From positions 265,454 through 329,453 of the forward strand of contig NZ_JAPUBN010000017.1 in assembly GCF_026966905.1 (NCBI RefSeq): a stretch of 64,000 nt of DNA. The letters are read 5' to 3'. The stretch's first letter is position 1. Each line of letters opens with the position of its first letter. The notes under the pieces were generated by a model that was given only the letters and a program-made list of their open reading frames with translations, did no database searches and had not been told where the DNA came from. Source of the DNA: Marinomonas phaeophyticola (lineage in GTDB: Bacteria > Pseudomonadota > Gammaproteobacteria > Pseudomonadales > Marinomonadaceae). Below, one piece after another: positions 1 through 8,820 of this stretch. Made by a program: the position numbers and the translations under genes.

Positions 1-261
1 CTCATTTTGCTTGAATCCAGCTAATATGCCAGCAATGTGATCATCATCAACATGAGTTAAAATCAGTAAGTCAATTTTATGTCCTTTTGATTTAATTTTA
101 ACTAACTCATTTTTTAATGGCCCTGGGCGATTTGATCTACGGTAAGTATTAGTTGTACCACCATCAACTAATATATTTCTCGAGATACCACTGTCAAATT
201 TGCCTTGTATTAGGATGCAATCCCCATGTTCAGCTTGCAATATTTTGGTTGTAAAACACAT
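1..261 (-). CDS. Metallo-beta-lactamase-fold hydrolase, N-terminal part (runs off the left edge)
   Basis: An open frame starts with ATG at 261 and is still open at base 1, giving the first 87 residues. The start MCFTTKILQAEHGDCILI, then a VDGG strand, then LTHVDDDHIAG is the N-terminus of a metallo-beta-lactamase fold. The THxDxDH stretch is the metal-binding motif, with Asp where the first two His of HxHxDH would allow variation. The opening 'xAxxGDCxLI' is typical of ComEC-like stand-alone MBL proteins that are frequent in accessory and defence islands. The substrate cannot be told because the C-terminal two thirds are missing. It is separated by about 430 bases from the next gene on the same strand. 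Confidence 0.75.
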   Translation of the reverse strand, partial: MCFTTKILQAEHGDCILIQGKFDSGISRNILVDGGTTNTYRRSNRPGPLKNELVKIKSKGHKIDLLILTHVDDDHIAGILAGFKQNE

Positions 262-690
262 GTTCAATTCCTTTTTATAACATTTGATTTATATGCCAAT
301 TTTGTAATCTAATAATATCACTAATAACGGAGACAAATTATAATAACGGTCTATCGTAAGTCGCTAATAAATATGCATTATAAAAGAACTTAACTCAACC
401 TGTTTTCGATCTTGTTCAATTAGCTTAATCCCTTAATGATAATTTTAAATAACTTACAGAGCTGTCAGTTGCATCAGTTTGGTCTTAATTGACTCAAATA
501 ATCTGGGTACTTTCTAACAATCAGTGGTGTTTGTAGAGAGTAGAAGTTCAGTGTCTATTTTAAGAAAGGTAGGAGACTCTCAAATAAAAAAATTTACTAT
601 CATTGAAGATCTGCTCCTCGCTCATTTGCAGCGCTCGACTAAACTCGTTTTGGGGCAATTTTGAGTTACCGAATGCACGAAGGCAGCACA
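262..690. other. Gene-free stretch
   Basis: AT-rich spacer between the MBL-fold gene and the NYN gene, both on the minus strand. It must carry the promoter of the MBL-fold gene, but I see no convincing -35/-10 pair, terminator or conserved repeat. Confidence 0.4.
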
Positions 691-1413
691 TCATTTTTGC
701 TTGCTTGCCTTTGTTATCAGCTGAAACTCCATGCCAGAACGTTTAGTATTACGGGTTCTATAACGCGTTGGATATTTGTCAAAAAAGTCAGATAACTTCT
801 TCAGCCCGAAGTTTCGAGGGTCAAAGTCTGGCTTTAGTCTCTTTAAGTACTTACCTATTTCACCTAGTTTTGCCCACCCTGATTCATCACGATAGTTCTG
901 CCAAGCCTGATGCATTAATCGCCATAACTCGCGTTCTGTGTCTTGATTAGAGCTTGGTTGCGACTCCCCAAGGTCAACATCAGCGTTTAAGTTCTCTATC
1001 GCTACAAAATCATCACAAGCGTTTTTAAACGAAGTCGGAGTCATCGCTTTTCCTACTCCAATGACATGTATCTCCGACTCTCTTAATCTCGTCGCAAGAC
1101 TTGTAAAGTCACTATCACTGGATATCAAAGCAAAAGCATCAAACCTTTGGCTATACAAGAGATCCATTGCATCAATAATCATTAAAGAGTCTGTCGAGTT
1201 TTTTCCAGATGTATAGGCAAATTGCTGTTTAGCTTGAATCGCTAACTCATTTAAAGGCTGCTTCCAGTTTTTAAGTTGTTCAGTAGAAAAATCGCCATAT
1301 GCACGTTTAACGATGATCTGCCCAAAACTAGACAGTTCTTCAATAATCAGGTTTAACTTTGAGTGTGGAGTATTTTCTGAATCAATTAATACCGCGATTT
1401 TTCTGTTACTCAT
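691..1413 (-). CDS. NYN-domain (LabA/PIN-like) RNase-type protein with C-terminal LOTUS/OST-HTH domain
   Basis: 240 residues. Residues 1-135 form a NYN/PIN-like nuclease fold: the strand KIAVLIDSEN carries the first acidic residue, NSTDSLMIIDAMDLLY the central acidic pair, and ALISSDSDFTSLATRLRE the last catalytic Asp with its helix. Residues about 155-235 (ERELWRLMHQAW ... LGEIGKYLKRLKPDF ... LSDFFDKYP) match the OST-HTH/LOTUS RNA-binding domain. This LabA-like architecture is widespread in bacteria and is expected to cut or bind RNA; its substrate is unknown. It stands alone, with about 190 bases before the next element, in an accessory region. The ATG start gives a family-typical N-terminus. 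Confidence 0.85.
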   Translation of the reverse strand: MSNRKIAVLIDSENTPHSKLNLIIEELSSFGQIIVKRAYGDFSTEQLKNWKQPLNELAIQAKQQFAYTSGKNSTDSLMIIDAMDLLYSQRFDAFALISSDSDFTSLATRLRESEIHVIGVGKAMTPTSFKNACDDFVAIENLNADVDLGESQPSSNQDTERELWRLMHQAWQNYRDESGWAKLGEIGKYLKRLKPDFDPRNFGLKKLSDFFDKYPTRYRTRNTKRSGMEFQLITKASKQK

Positions 1414-1602
1414 AATCCGTACGTAACCATCTTTATGTATTTAGTTGCACTATATCGACATTAGCAATCTTTGTTCAAATGGGATTGTTCAGAAATGTTA
1501 TGAGTAACAACTCTAAACAAAAAAGGCGCAGAAACGTGTTATGCGGGAGGGTCTACTTTTGGCACGTAAGTAATATTCAGAAATTTCGAATGCTATATTA
1601 GC

Positions 1603-2122
1603 TCACTTTACTGCAAAAACCGTAACCAACGTTTTAATTGAGTCACCCGTAACCATAACAAAGTACATCTTGCTTCCCACATGTTGCCAGAACTCGGCCT
1701 CTCGTGCATACTTTTTTGCCTTTTGGGTAGCAACTTTTTCTGGCAACTGGGTTTTAGTTAGCTCTGAGCATAGCAACTTTGAGCACAAAGCCTTCCAAGG
1801 ATGCTTAGGTGCACCATCTGAAAGCCGTTTCAAGCGCGTGACGAGTCACCACGACAGGCCCAATATTTGGCACATTGATGACTTCATCGATTTCTCTCAC
1901 GGTAGCATTATCGACGCTGTATTCTTCGAAGGAACGTGAGAGCCAATCGTCCCGCTTCTCTACCGAGATCTGTGCTTCTTGGTAACGGGTGAGCAAGAAC
2001 CTTGTCAGGCTGTAAAGTGAATGCTGAGTTGAGCGTTGTTTATGTAACTTTTTGATGGCTCCTTTACTGACTCGGATTTGAAGCCCATTGCCGCTTCGGT
2101 TACTCCCCACCACCTCTTTCAC
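1603..2122 (-). pseudogene. Frameshifted gene of unknown function
   Basis: Two overlapping minus-strand frames (2122-1805 and 1833-1603) read as one protein if a single A is removed from the GAAAC run at about 1827-1831: VVVTRHALE then continues RLSDGAPKHPW instead of ending ETAFRWCT. The repaired product is about 172 residues from a GTG at 2122. It has a basic N-terminus, an H-A-L-E-R motif after a beta strand, and a C-terminal pair of strands (KMYFVMVTGDSIKTLVTV). That arrangement is reminiscent of small RNase-like toxins of the DUF4258 type, but this is only a resemblance. I do not recognise the family. The reading frame also extends upstream of the GTG without an ATG, so the 5' end may be missing. 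Confidence 0.55.
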
Positions 2123-2210
2123 TGACAGTAGGTGATGGATAGCATACAGCTTTATGTTGGCTTATGATGGTAGAGAGAATGCCGATCTTTCACTGACAAT
2201 AGTTGATGAA
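2117..2210. repeat. Pair of 23-bp imperfect direct repeats
   Basis: The sequence tttcactgacagtaggtgat at 2117 recurs as tttcactgacaatagttgat at 2188, in the same orientation 71 bases apart, with 3 mismatches over 23 bases. They flank the 5' end of the broken gene at 1603-2122 and could be operator sites or remnants of a duplicated end; nothing decides between these. Confidence 0.5.
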
Positions 2211-2253
2211 TGGGTTCGGCTTTCGTAACTTACTGAGTAGTAAGTATAAATTT

Positions 2254-2302
2254 TGGTAGGACTAGGCGAATTCGAATCGCCGACCTCTACCATCTCAAGG
2301 TA
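2254..2302 (-). other. tRNA 3'-half remnant (anticodon arm to CCA)
   Basis: On the minus strand the bases read as the second half of a tRNA: a TTGAGAT anticodon loop (GAG, Leu-like) closed by TACC/GGTA, a five-base variable region, a perfect T-arm GGCGA-TTCGAAT-TCGCC, then TAGTCCTA and a CCA end. The sequence on the other side does not supply a D-arm or the matching acceptor strand (expected AGGACTA), so this is not a functional tRNA gene. Such 3' halves are what site-specific integration into a tRNA gene leaves at the distal end of an island. The intact partner is not in this window. Confidence 0.6.
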
Positions 2303-2327
2303 ATCATCAGCGATGGTTGATGCACTT

Positions 2328-2438
2328 TTAAACCAGTTCTATCCAATACTTTGGCTCACAAACATCGATAACCACGCCATAACCTTGATCCCACCATAAA
2401 GCTTGCCGATCATCTGGTACTGCAATTTCAAACCAAAA
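2328..2438 (-). pseudogene. Possible C-terminal gene fragment
   Basis: A 36-codon frame bounded by an upstream in-frame TGA ends in TAA at 2328. It encodes FWFEIAVPDDRQALWWD followed by QGYGVVIDVCEPKYWIELV, which has a protein-like composition rich in Trp and acidic residues and no start codon. It may be the tail of a decayed small gene in the 400-base spacer (2123-2522) that also holds the direct repeats and the tRNA remnant. It is weak because of its length. Confidence 0.25.
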
Positions 2439-2522
2439 TCACTCCTTGTAATTTGTGGGCGTAATTATTTGCTGTAACATACTGCTGTTTCAGACAACAA
2501 TCATGCAATGTCAGCACTGATT

Positions 2523-5500
2523 TTAGCTTTTATTTGGAAGTTCATTTTGGAAATGCAAGCCAATGTTGATAAGGTTTGACAAAACCATCAATAGAAACAT
2601 CGAGTGACTAAACTGTTGAATTGAAACAGGTTCATCGATTAACTTAAGCCTTATTATTGGTAATGAATCATATACAACACCCGCAACACGGCGGTTTACT
2701 CTTTCACTCCCTAAATCAAAGCTCAGTAGGCACGTAGAGAAAATACTTTTTGCATTGCAAACCTGTGAAAGCGGAATATACATCTTCTTTTTGGCGTCAT
2801 ACCATGATTGTGCCCAGACTTTTCTGAGCTCAGAAAATGCTTGTTCATTTGATTGTTGAAAACTAATTAAATGGGTTAGTAGATTATAAAAAGCAGGATC
2901 CTTAAAGTAATTTCTTGCTTCATAGAGGCGAGATTGCCCAATAAATTCTACACCCTCTTCATTTGATGTTATTTGATATGCTCTATATGAAACATCATTG
3001 GTTAAAACAGTCTGATAAGCATGCCTTACAGTTTCAACATAATAATGTGTTAACTCGTAATGCAGGTCGGACGGTCCCACAGGATCTACATCAGGCGTCT
3101 CATTAGACTGTCTTTCTGAGTCCTCTAGATATCTTAGCGCTCTTTCAATTTTCTGAATCTGGAGGACTTGAGTAGTCACATCGTCTTTGCACCTAGAGCT
3201 TAATGCCGGCTTTTGATCGAACGACTCAATTTGATAGGCTTCCTCTTCAAGAGGACTTTCTTTTTGCGTTTTTTTTAGTACGACATAACTTGTAGACAGC
3301 CCTTGTTCACTCTTCATCTCTGTGAAGCGCTTCCGATCAACACGAATAAGCTTAGAAAGTGTACCATCCAATAATTTAACTCTTTTAAATTCCAGTTCAA
3401 CGGACAGCCACCTCCAATACTCCATCAGATGAGTATAAGATGATAATGTTGTTGTAGCATTCGAATGGCCGACCATGAGAGCCAATGCTGGAAACAAAGC
3501 ATGGCGCGTTGAAGGTATGGAGATAGCTCTTTCCATGAAACGTTTTTGAAAACCAGAAAATGTATCAGTGCGCACCCATTCTTTAACGACCTTTGAAATC
3601 GGATCTTGTTGGCGATCCTCGAGAACGAGTGATGAGGCAGTAAAGCTGATAAAAGTATGTCTCCCATCGTGCAATCGCATATCTGGCTCACCCGTCACGA
3701 GCTTTAGTGTCTCAATAACGCGGCTAAACTGACTGTCCATATGGCGTATTTCTTTCGGGTTGACTGAGTCAAAGAAAAGCGGGACAGACTTATTTTTCTG
3801 CCCTTTTGCTTTCTCGATACAGGAACCTAGTATTTCCAACTCTTCCTCGTTCAAAAACAATGAATATGGAATCCGACGATTTCCGCTTTTCGATTTTACC
3901 CGAACAGTTTCTTTTGATATGCGGTGCGTCCTCACATAAAGCACTTGCTCCTCACATGAGAAATCTCTTAACTTTAATCTCCGTATTTCTTCTCGCCTCA
4001 ATCCTAGACGGCAACATAAGATCAAAATTGCTGCATTCGTAAACCGCTCTTCTGCGTTCAGATCTTTATCTAATAGCAAAAGCGAGAGTGCTTGCCCGTA
4101 TTCCCATGGCATGATAATTCTGCCAGTCGAACTCTCTTCATCTTCCTCGACATCCAAATCACGAAAATCAAATTTAGCGACACCAAAATACTCATGAATA
4201 ACAGAATGAAAACGAACCAATATCTTTGCTCTTTCAGCGCGGTTTTCAATATCTCCCGCATCAATAATATCTTGATAAAGATCTGAAAAATCTTCGTAGT
4301 CAAATGTCGTCAAAGATTGGTTTGCAGCAAACTCAAAAAGACGCGGAACAACTTTTGAGAAGTAAGTTAGAATGGTTGAAGGAGCTAAACCGCCATAACG
4401 CTGCCCTCTTCGCCCAGAAATTACGTACAACCATGTTAAAACAAGTACAATAATTTCTGGTAATTCCTTGGAAGCCTTTACGAGATCAGAAAGTTTTTCT
4501 AATGTATTTGACGAAATTTGTTCTTGCCAAAAACAGATGATTTTCTCTTTTGATGTGCCAGGGTACTTACTGAGTTTGTTACGGAAGTCTGCCATAAACT
4601 GCTTAAAGTAATCGTTCGTACGTGACTTTGCCTTAAAAAATGAACGCTCTGCAATAACGTTCATTGTGGCTTCTCCATTTGATGGCATGATGTAACGATG
4701 CTTACGATCTAGCATTCTTAATAGAGTATGCTCTGAAAATCCTTTTACTCTGAGGGTTCCTTGGCGTAGCCCGTAAAGAGCGCCCGTCTCTGACCACCTA
4801 GGTGCATGATCAATAAGTTGATAAAGCTTACTAAGAGTCATTTTTTTATCATGCATCTGTCGAAACAGAGCTAACAGCTTTGTAAACCCATTAGCTATTG
4901 ATTTATCAACTTTGGATTCAGGGCAATTGCCATTCATTAGTAGCTCTAATTTCTGTGGATTAAGGTAAACACTCTGTGAGTCAGCTCTCTTAACCAACAT
5001 TGCTAGGAGCAACGCAGATAACCCACCAAAGAAAATCAGCTCCTCTTTGCCTACCACCGCAGTCAGGTGACCGCTCATATACTTTACTGACTTGATGATC
5101 ACTGTTGAACGAAGCATTTGTGGGCGAAGATATCCCGTGCAGTCTAGTATCATGGAGAAAAATAAAAGGTTACTCAGAGTTTCAAGAGAAACATGTTTGT
5201 GCTGAGTTATTAACGCTTGTGCAAAGTCATAAAATGTCGAGCTAATTTGACTATAGTTTCGCTCATTGAACATCACATCGTAAGGCAAGACAGCATTAGC
5301 TACTGGGGACTTTTTAAAGTTGTGACCTAGTGCGGAATGTAATTCATCACTGTCGATTTCAATCTGCTCACCATCGCTCAACTCCAGCTTTTTAAGTAAT
5401 ATCAATGCTTGTTCATGCAGGTATGGGTCGTCCCTGTAATACTCAGATAGCAGCTCGTAAAAGTCTTGATTTATCTTAATTGCTTTATCCAATAAAGACT

Positions 5501-7226
5501 TCAAGTCAGACTGTATTTTTTGCTTAGAATTTTTCGATTGATTGCGAGACTTTTTCTGAATAGACCTTGGGACAAATTGCCCTTTGTTGTGCATCTTCGA
5601 ATGAGAAAAACTTGTTCGTCCAAGTAAGCTAAAACCGAGTCCATCAAGGCATTTTGAAATAACTTTTCGGTGTATTTCAACCTCAGCGCCGCCGTACCGC
5701 ATCAAAGAAGTATTTTGAAACGAATGCATATCAGTAGAAATATGCCCCATTTGATGGTCCAAGAATGGAACGGCTTCTTCGAAAGTAAATAGCGTATGAT
5801 AGGAAAGGTGACGCATTGCATTCTGCGGTAGAGTCCACTCACCTCCCATAAACGCTTCAATTTGCGAAGTGCTTGGTGCCGCTAATACACCATTATCCAA
5901 CCACAACCCCAGAAAAGAGGCATTACTATCACGATGAATAGACGCCTTCAGCACCACAGCCATTTTTTTATCGAGTAAGCGAACCCTTTTAATGATCTGT
6001 TCAATCCACCCAAGAGTGTTATTGATCTGCTTAGTCATTAATTCAGGAATTGGGATAATTCGAGTCGCGCTCTCACCAAAATGAATTTTATCGGCTACCA
6101 GTACGCTTGTGTAATCATCGTTCCAGCAATAATGCTCAATAAAAATGCTTTTATTACGGCGGTGACTCGTAACCGAACAAAACATCAAAACAGTGTATGA
6201 GACGAGCTGATTATAGATTTCTCGCAAAGTAACAAGAGAGTTGTTCGCTCTTACATTTCTGAGAGATGCATTTAAAGCCGACACTTTTTCAGCCAAATGT
6301 TCTGAAAAAGCTGCTTTATTGATCGCCAACTTAGAACCGATTACGGAATTGCCTCCGGCAAGGTCCACTTGATGATCAAAACCAAAACCTAATGACTCGC
6401 TACAGGTGTTCATAAATGCTAGCTGAGAATTTTGGACTGTGTCCGACATGTAGTAATGCCAAGTAGACAAACCAAATTCATTATTCGCGAATATAAGTGC
6501 CGCTCTATGGCGACCGTACTTGGAAACCACACAACCATAAAGCAAATAACGAAGTACTTTTGGGCTAAGGCGTCTATTTAAGCAACCATAGTGAACTATT
6601 TCAGCACATGCTCTCGTTAACAAATCATTCGCTTTCTGTAAAATTTCATCCGGTAAAATTTGTTCAATTAAATCTGCTTGGTATCCGGCAAAGAAAGTTC
6701 GAAACAACTTCAGAAATGGATTTGGTATTGGTAAAGCCAACCATTCAGTATGCGGTAACAACCATTTAAAATCTCTCTCACTAGGCTCGTAACGATCAGC
6801 GATATCAAGCTCTTTGCGCCAATATATCCCTGATGCGATGTCAACAATGCCATAAGATCTATCAGTTTTTTTGAAGCTATCAGTATCCCCCTCTGATACA
6901 GAAAGATGCAAACCAAGCACCTCATGCAATTTCAAAGACGTTAAGATAGATAAAAATGCGAGTGTTGAACTAACAGTCGGTTGTGCACTATTAATCCATT
7001 GAATTGCTTTGCTAAGCTCATAAGACGTTAAACGGTAAGTAACAAATGTGAGGCCAAATTGTTCTTTAGCCGATAGAATTTGATTTCTAAATAAGTCACG
7101 TTCAGCTTTTGCTGATGGATTAATTGAATTTTGGTCTAGCTCGATGTTGCCAACATCAGGGGTATCTTCGATATCTAAGTCATTCCCAGAAAAAGGAAAT
7201 GGCTCGACGCTGACTGGCTCTTCCAC
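2523..7226 (-). CDS. Giant tyrosine recombinase with two catalytic-type domains (1,567 aa)
   Basis: C-terminal domain (about residues 1040-1270) is a complete tyrosine recombinase: box I Arg1077 in LGLRREEIRRL, box II H1186-x-x-R1189-H1190 in LHDGRHTF, H1254 in VGHSNATTTL and the nucleophile Tyr1264 in SSYTHL. It is preceded by a core-binding-like helical region (about 960-1030) and followed by some 300 extra residues. A second, degenerate copy lies near residues 330-515: Arg356/357 in SHRRNKSIF, NAMR472H in place of HxxRH, MGH495, and Phe503 about where the catalytic Tyr is expected (the next Tyr is 511). Ordinary family members have 300-450 residues. A basic hinge (KKSRNQSKNSKQK) follows the first domain. 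Start: GTG two bases after the stop of the preceding gene, so translational coupling is likely. Last gene of a three-gene operon. It may integrate or excise the island; it is not clearly any family I know. Confidence 0.8.
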   Translation of the reverse strand: MEEPVSVEPFPFSGNDLDIEDTPDVGNIELDQNSINPSAKAERDLFRNQILSAKEQFGLTFVTYRLTSYELSKAIQWINSAQPTVSSTLAFLSILTSLKLHEVLGLHLSVSEGDTDSFKKTDRSYGIVDIASGIYWRKELDIADRYEPSERDFKWLLPHTEWLALPIPNPFLKLFRTFFAGYQADLIEQILPDEILQKANDLLTRACAEIVHYGCLNRRLSPKVLRYLLYGCVVSKYGRHRAALIFANNEFGLSTWHYYMSDTVQNSQLAFMNTCSESLGFGFDHQVDLAGGNSVIGSKLAINKAAFSEHLAEKVSALNASLRNVRANNSLVTLREIYNQLVSYTVLMFCSVTSHRRNKSIFIEHYCWNDDYTSVLVADKIHFGESATRIIPIPELMTKQINNTLGWIEQIIKRVRLLDKKMAVVLKASIHRDSNASFLGLWLDNGVLAAPSTSQIEAFMGGEWTLPQNAMRHLSYHTLFTFEEAVPFLDHQMGHISTDMHSFQNTSLMRYGGAEVEIHRKVISKCLDGLGFSLLGRTSFSHSKMHNKGQFVPRSIQKKSRNQSKNSKQKIQSDLKSLLDKAIKINQDFYELLSEYYRDDPYLHEQALILLKKLELSDGEQIEIDSDELHSALGHNFKKSPVANAVLPYDVMFNERNYSQISSTFYDFAQALITQHKHVSLETLSNLLFFSMILDCTGYLRPQMLRSTVIIKSVKYMSGHLTAVVGKEELIFFGGLSALLLAMLVKRADSQSVYLNPQKLELLMNGNCPESKVDKSIANGFTKLLALFRQMHDKKMTLSKLYQLIDHAPRWSETGALYGLRQGTLRVKGFSEHTLLRMLDRKHRYIMPSNGEATMNVIAERSFFKAKSRTNDYFKQFMADFRNKLSKYPGTSKEKIICFWQEQISSNTLEKLSDLVKASKELPEIIVLVLTWLYVISGRRGQRYGGLAPSTILTYFSKVVPRLFEFAANQSLTTFDYEDFSDLYQDIIDAGDIENRAERAKILVRFHSVIHEYFGVAKFDFRDLDVEEDEESSTGRIIMPWEYGQALSLLLLDKDLNAEERFTNAAILILCCRLGLRREEIRRLKLRDFSCEEQVLYVRTHRISKETVRVKSKSGNRRIPYSLFLNEEELEILGSCIEKAKGQKNKSVPLFFDSVNPKEIRHMDSQFSRVIETLKLVTGEPDMRLHDGRHTFISFTASSLVLEDRQQDPISKVVKEWVRTDTFSGFQKRFMERAISIPSTRHALFPALALMVGHSNATTTLSSYTHLMEYWRWLSVELEFKRVKLLDGTLSKLIRVDRKRFTEMKSEQGLSTSYVVLKKTQKESPLEEEAYQIESFDQKPALSSRCKDDVTTQVLQIQKIERALRYLEDSERQSNETPDVDPVGPSDLHYELTHYYVETVRHAYQTVLTNDVSYRAYQITSNEEGVEFIGQSRLYEARNYFKDPAFYNLLTHLISFQQSNEQAFSELRKVWAQSWYDAKKKMYIPLSQVCNAKSIFSTCLLSFDLGSERVNRRVAGVVYDSLPIIRLKLIDEPVSIQQFSHSMFLLMVLSNLINIGLHFQNELPNKS

Positions 7227-7228
7227 TC

Positions 7229-7846
7229 CTAGTTCAGGCCGTCTTGAACGTATCCTTTTTTTACCTTTGAAGGTGTCTCTTCTTTATGATTTGAGCATAG
7301 GTTCCAGCCATCTCGAACCATTTTTAAATAAGCCTGCGAAACCACATATTGGTCGGTTATTTCAGTACAGAAATACTCGAGTGTTTCAATTACTGTCAAC
7401 TGATTAGGGATTTGCTTTATCTTTGAACTATTAGCCCTATGTGACAAAATTAACCGAATATTATCAGCCGCTTCAGCAATCGTAACAAAACTTAACTTTG
7501 CCTCACGAGAAAGTAAAGCATAGTAAATAGATGCCATTAACTTATGAACAATAATTGGATCAATGTCGTTAGAGAGTATTTTTAAATTTAGAGACAACAG
7601 AGAAAGAAGCTGATATTGATTGATCCTGCCCTTACATGTTTTTCCGGCTTCATCCAACGTGGCCTCAAAGTCAACTTCACTTAAGATACATGATTCATCC
7701 AAAGTAATATTGGCTTCAGCATCAGAACTCCCGGACTTAACGAGATAGTAGCTAAGCAAATCCCCACCAATCCGTTGAAGTTTTACAGTTGCAAATTCTG
7801 GCAGACTATTCTCAAGAGCTTTTTTTAGTAGCGGATGCCGGTTCAA
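7229..7846 (-). CDS. Unrecognised helical protein, middle gene of the recombinase operon
   Basis: 205 residues, no family recognised. The sequence appears mostly alpha-helical after residue 80 (QYQLLSLLSLNLKILSND, MASIYYALLSREAKLSFVTIAEAADNIRLIL), with a short beta-rich N-terminal part. There is no signal peptide or membrane segment and no nucleotide-binding motif. Its ATG overlaps the stop of the upstream gene (ATGA), and its stop lies two bases before the start of the giant recombinase, so the three proteins are almost certainly made together and probably act in one complex. An accessory or targeting subunit for the recombinase is an inference from position only. Confidence 0.7.
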   Translation of the reverse strand: MNRHPLLKKALENSLPEFATVKLQRIGGDLLSYYLVKSGSSDAEANITLDESCILSEVDFEATLDEAGKTCKGRINQYQLLSLLSLNLKILSNDIDPIIVHKLMASIYYALLSREAKLSFVTIAEAADNIRLILSHRANSSKIKQIPNQLTVIETLEYFCTEITDQYVVSQAYLKMVRDGWNLCSNHKEETPSKVKKGYVQDGLN

Positions 7847-8673
7847 TGCGTAATTTCCATCTGAGTACTACTAAACGAAAAATGAATCAATTCAAATTTT
7901 TTCTCAGCCAACGGTTTAACTACAAAGTCATACAGCACATAAGTATCAATTGAAAAACCCTTACTTTTCTCCAATGCTGAATATTGTTCAGCACTAACAA
8001 GCACTTCTTTTTTACCTTTACCACTTTTAGGGATAATTTCAATACTCGGTCCTTTCTTGTGCACATCACTTATTTCATAATTCAGAAATGAAATTTCTTT
8101 AGCATCAAGTTTAAAATCGGGTTTTTCAGGCGGACTAAGGATCTCTATTTGATGAGGCTCTTCGTGCCCCTCTACTTGAATACCAAACTCTTTAACTCTT
8201 TGATTGCATGCAATTTCGTGAAGAATTTTAATAGCCTCAAACGCATCTTGAACTTTTGAAAAGCCAGATGCTTCATATGACTCTGACGCAGGTTGGTCAA
8301 CTTCATTAAGCTGTTCGATGGACTTTGTCATACCCTTGAAATGTAGATTCAACACATCACAAACAATTTCATTTACAGAATTAAGGAGATCAGGAGAGCT
8401 ATCTGAAAAGTCATAATTTATCTGAATATGCTCCTCAAGCGCGGCGACTGAAAACTTTCTCGCATCAAGTTTAAAGCCAGCATCCTTCTTACGACCTTCT
8501 ATTGGAGAGCCTTTACCATTAGCAACTTTTGCAAGTAAAGTTACTAGGCTGCCTATCAGATCTATAGATTTATTCCCGCTCGTACTGATATTGCTAAATA
8601 CAATCGCATTCAGTTTCTTATCAAACGTGACATCTTTAAGTTTTATGTTAATTCTGCAAACGGTTTGTATCAT
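7843..8673 (-). CDS. Unrecognised protein, first gene of the recombinase operon
   Basis: 276 residues from the ATG at 8673, chosen because GGAGG sits four bases upstream of it; an in-frame ATG at 8700 has no such site. The protein opens with beta strands (MIQTVCRINIKLKDVTFD), has a Gly/Lys-rich loop (NGKGSPIEGRKKD), a helical middle and a second basic Gly-Lys loop (IPKSGKGKKEVLV) before a C-terminal beta region. No known domain is recognised. The basic loops would suit nucleic acid contact, but that is a guess. The stop overlaps the next start by four bases. About 150 bases separate it from the WYL regulator upstream. Confidence 0.7.
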   Translation of the reverse strand: MIQTVCRINIKLKDVTFDKKLNAIVFSNISTSGNKSIDLIGSLVTLLAKVANGKGSPIEGRKKDAGFKLDARKFSVAALEEHIQINYDFSDSSPDLLNSVNEIVCDVLNLHFKGMTKSIEQLNEVDQPASESYEASGFSKVQDAFEAIKILHEIACNQRVKEFGIQVEGHEEPHQIEILSPPEKPDFKLDAKEISFLNYEISDVHKKGPSIEIIPKSGKGKKEVLVSAEQYSALEKSKGFSIDTYVLYDFVVKPLAEKKFELIHFSFSSTQMEITH

Positions 8674-8820
8674 TAAACCTCCAAGCGGCATCCACTTCAT
8701 TCGAACAATAAATCATTAATATTGTTTGGAATTTACACAGATTTGGGGAAAAATAAAAATTAAAACACAATAAAATGACGCCTATTTACATAAATTAACA
8801 ATTTTCACTAAAAGTAACAT

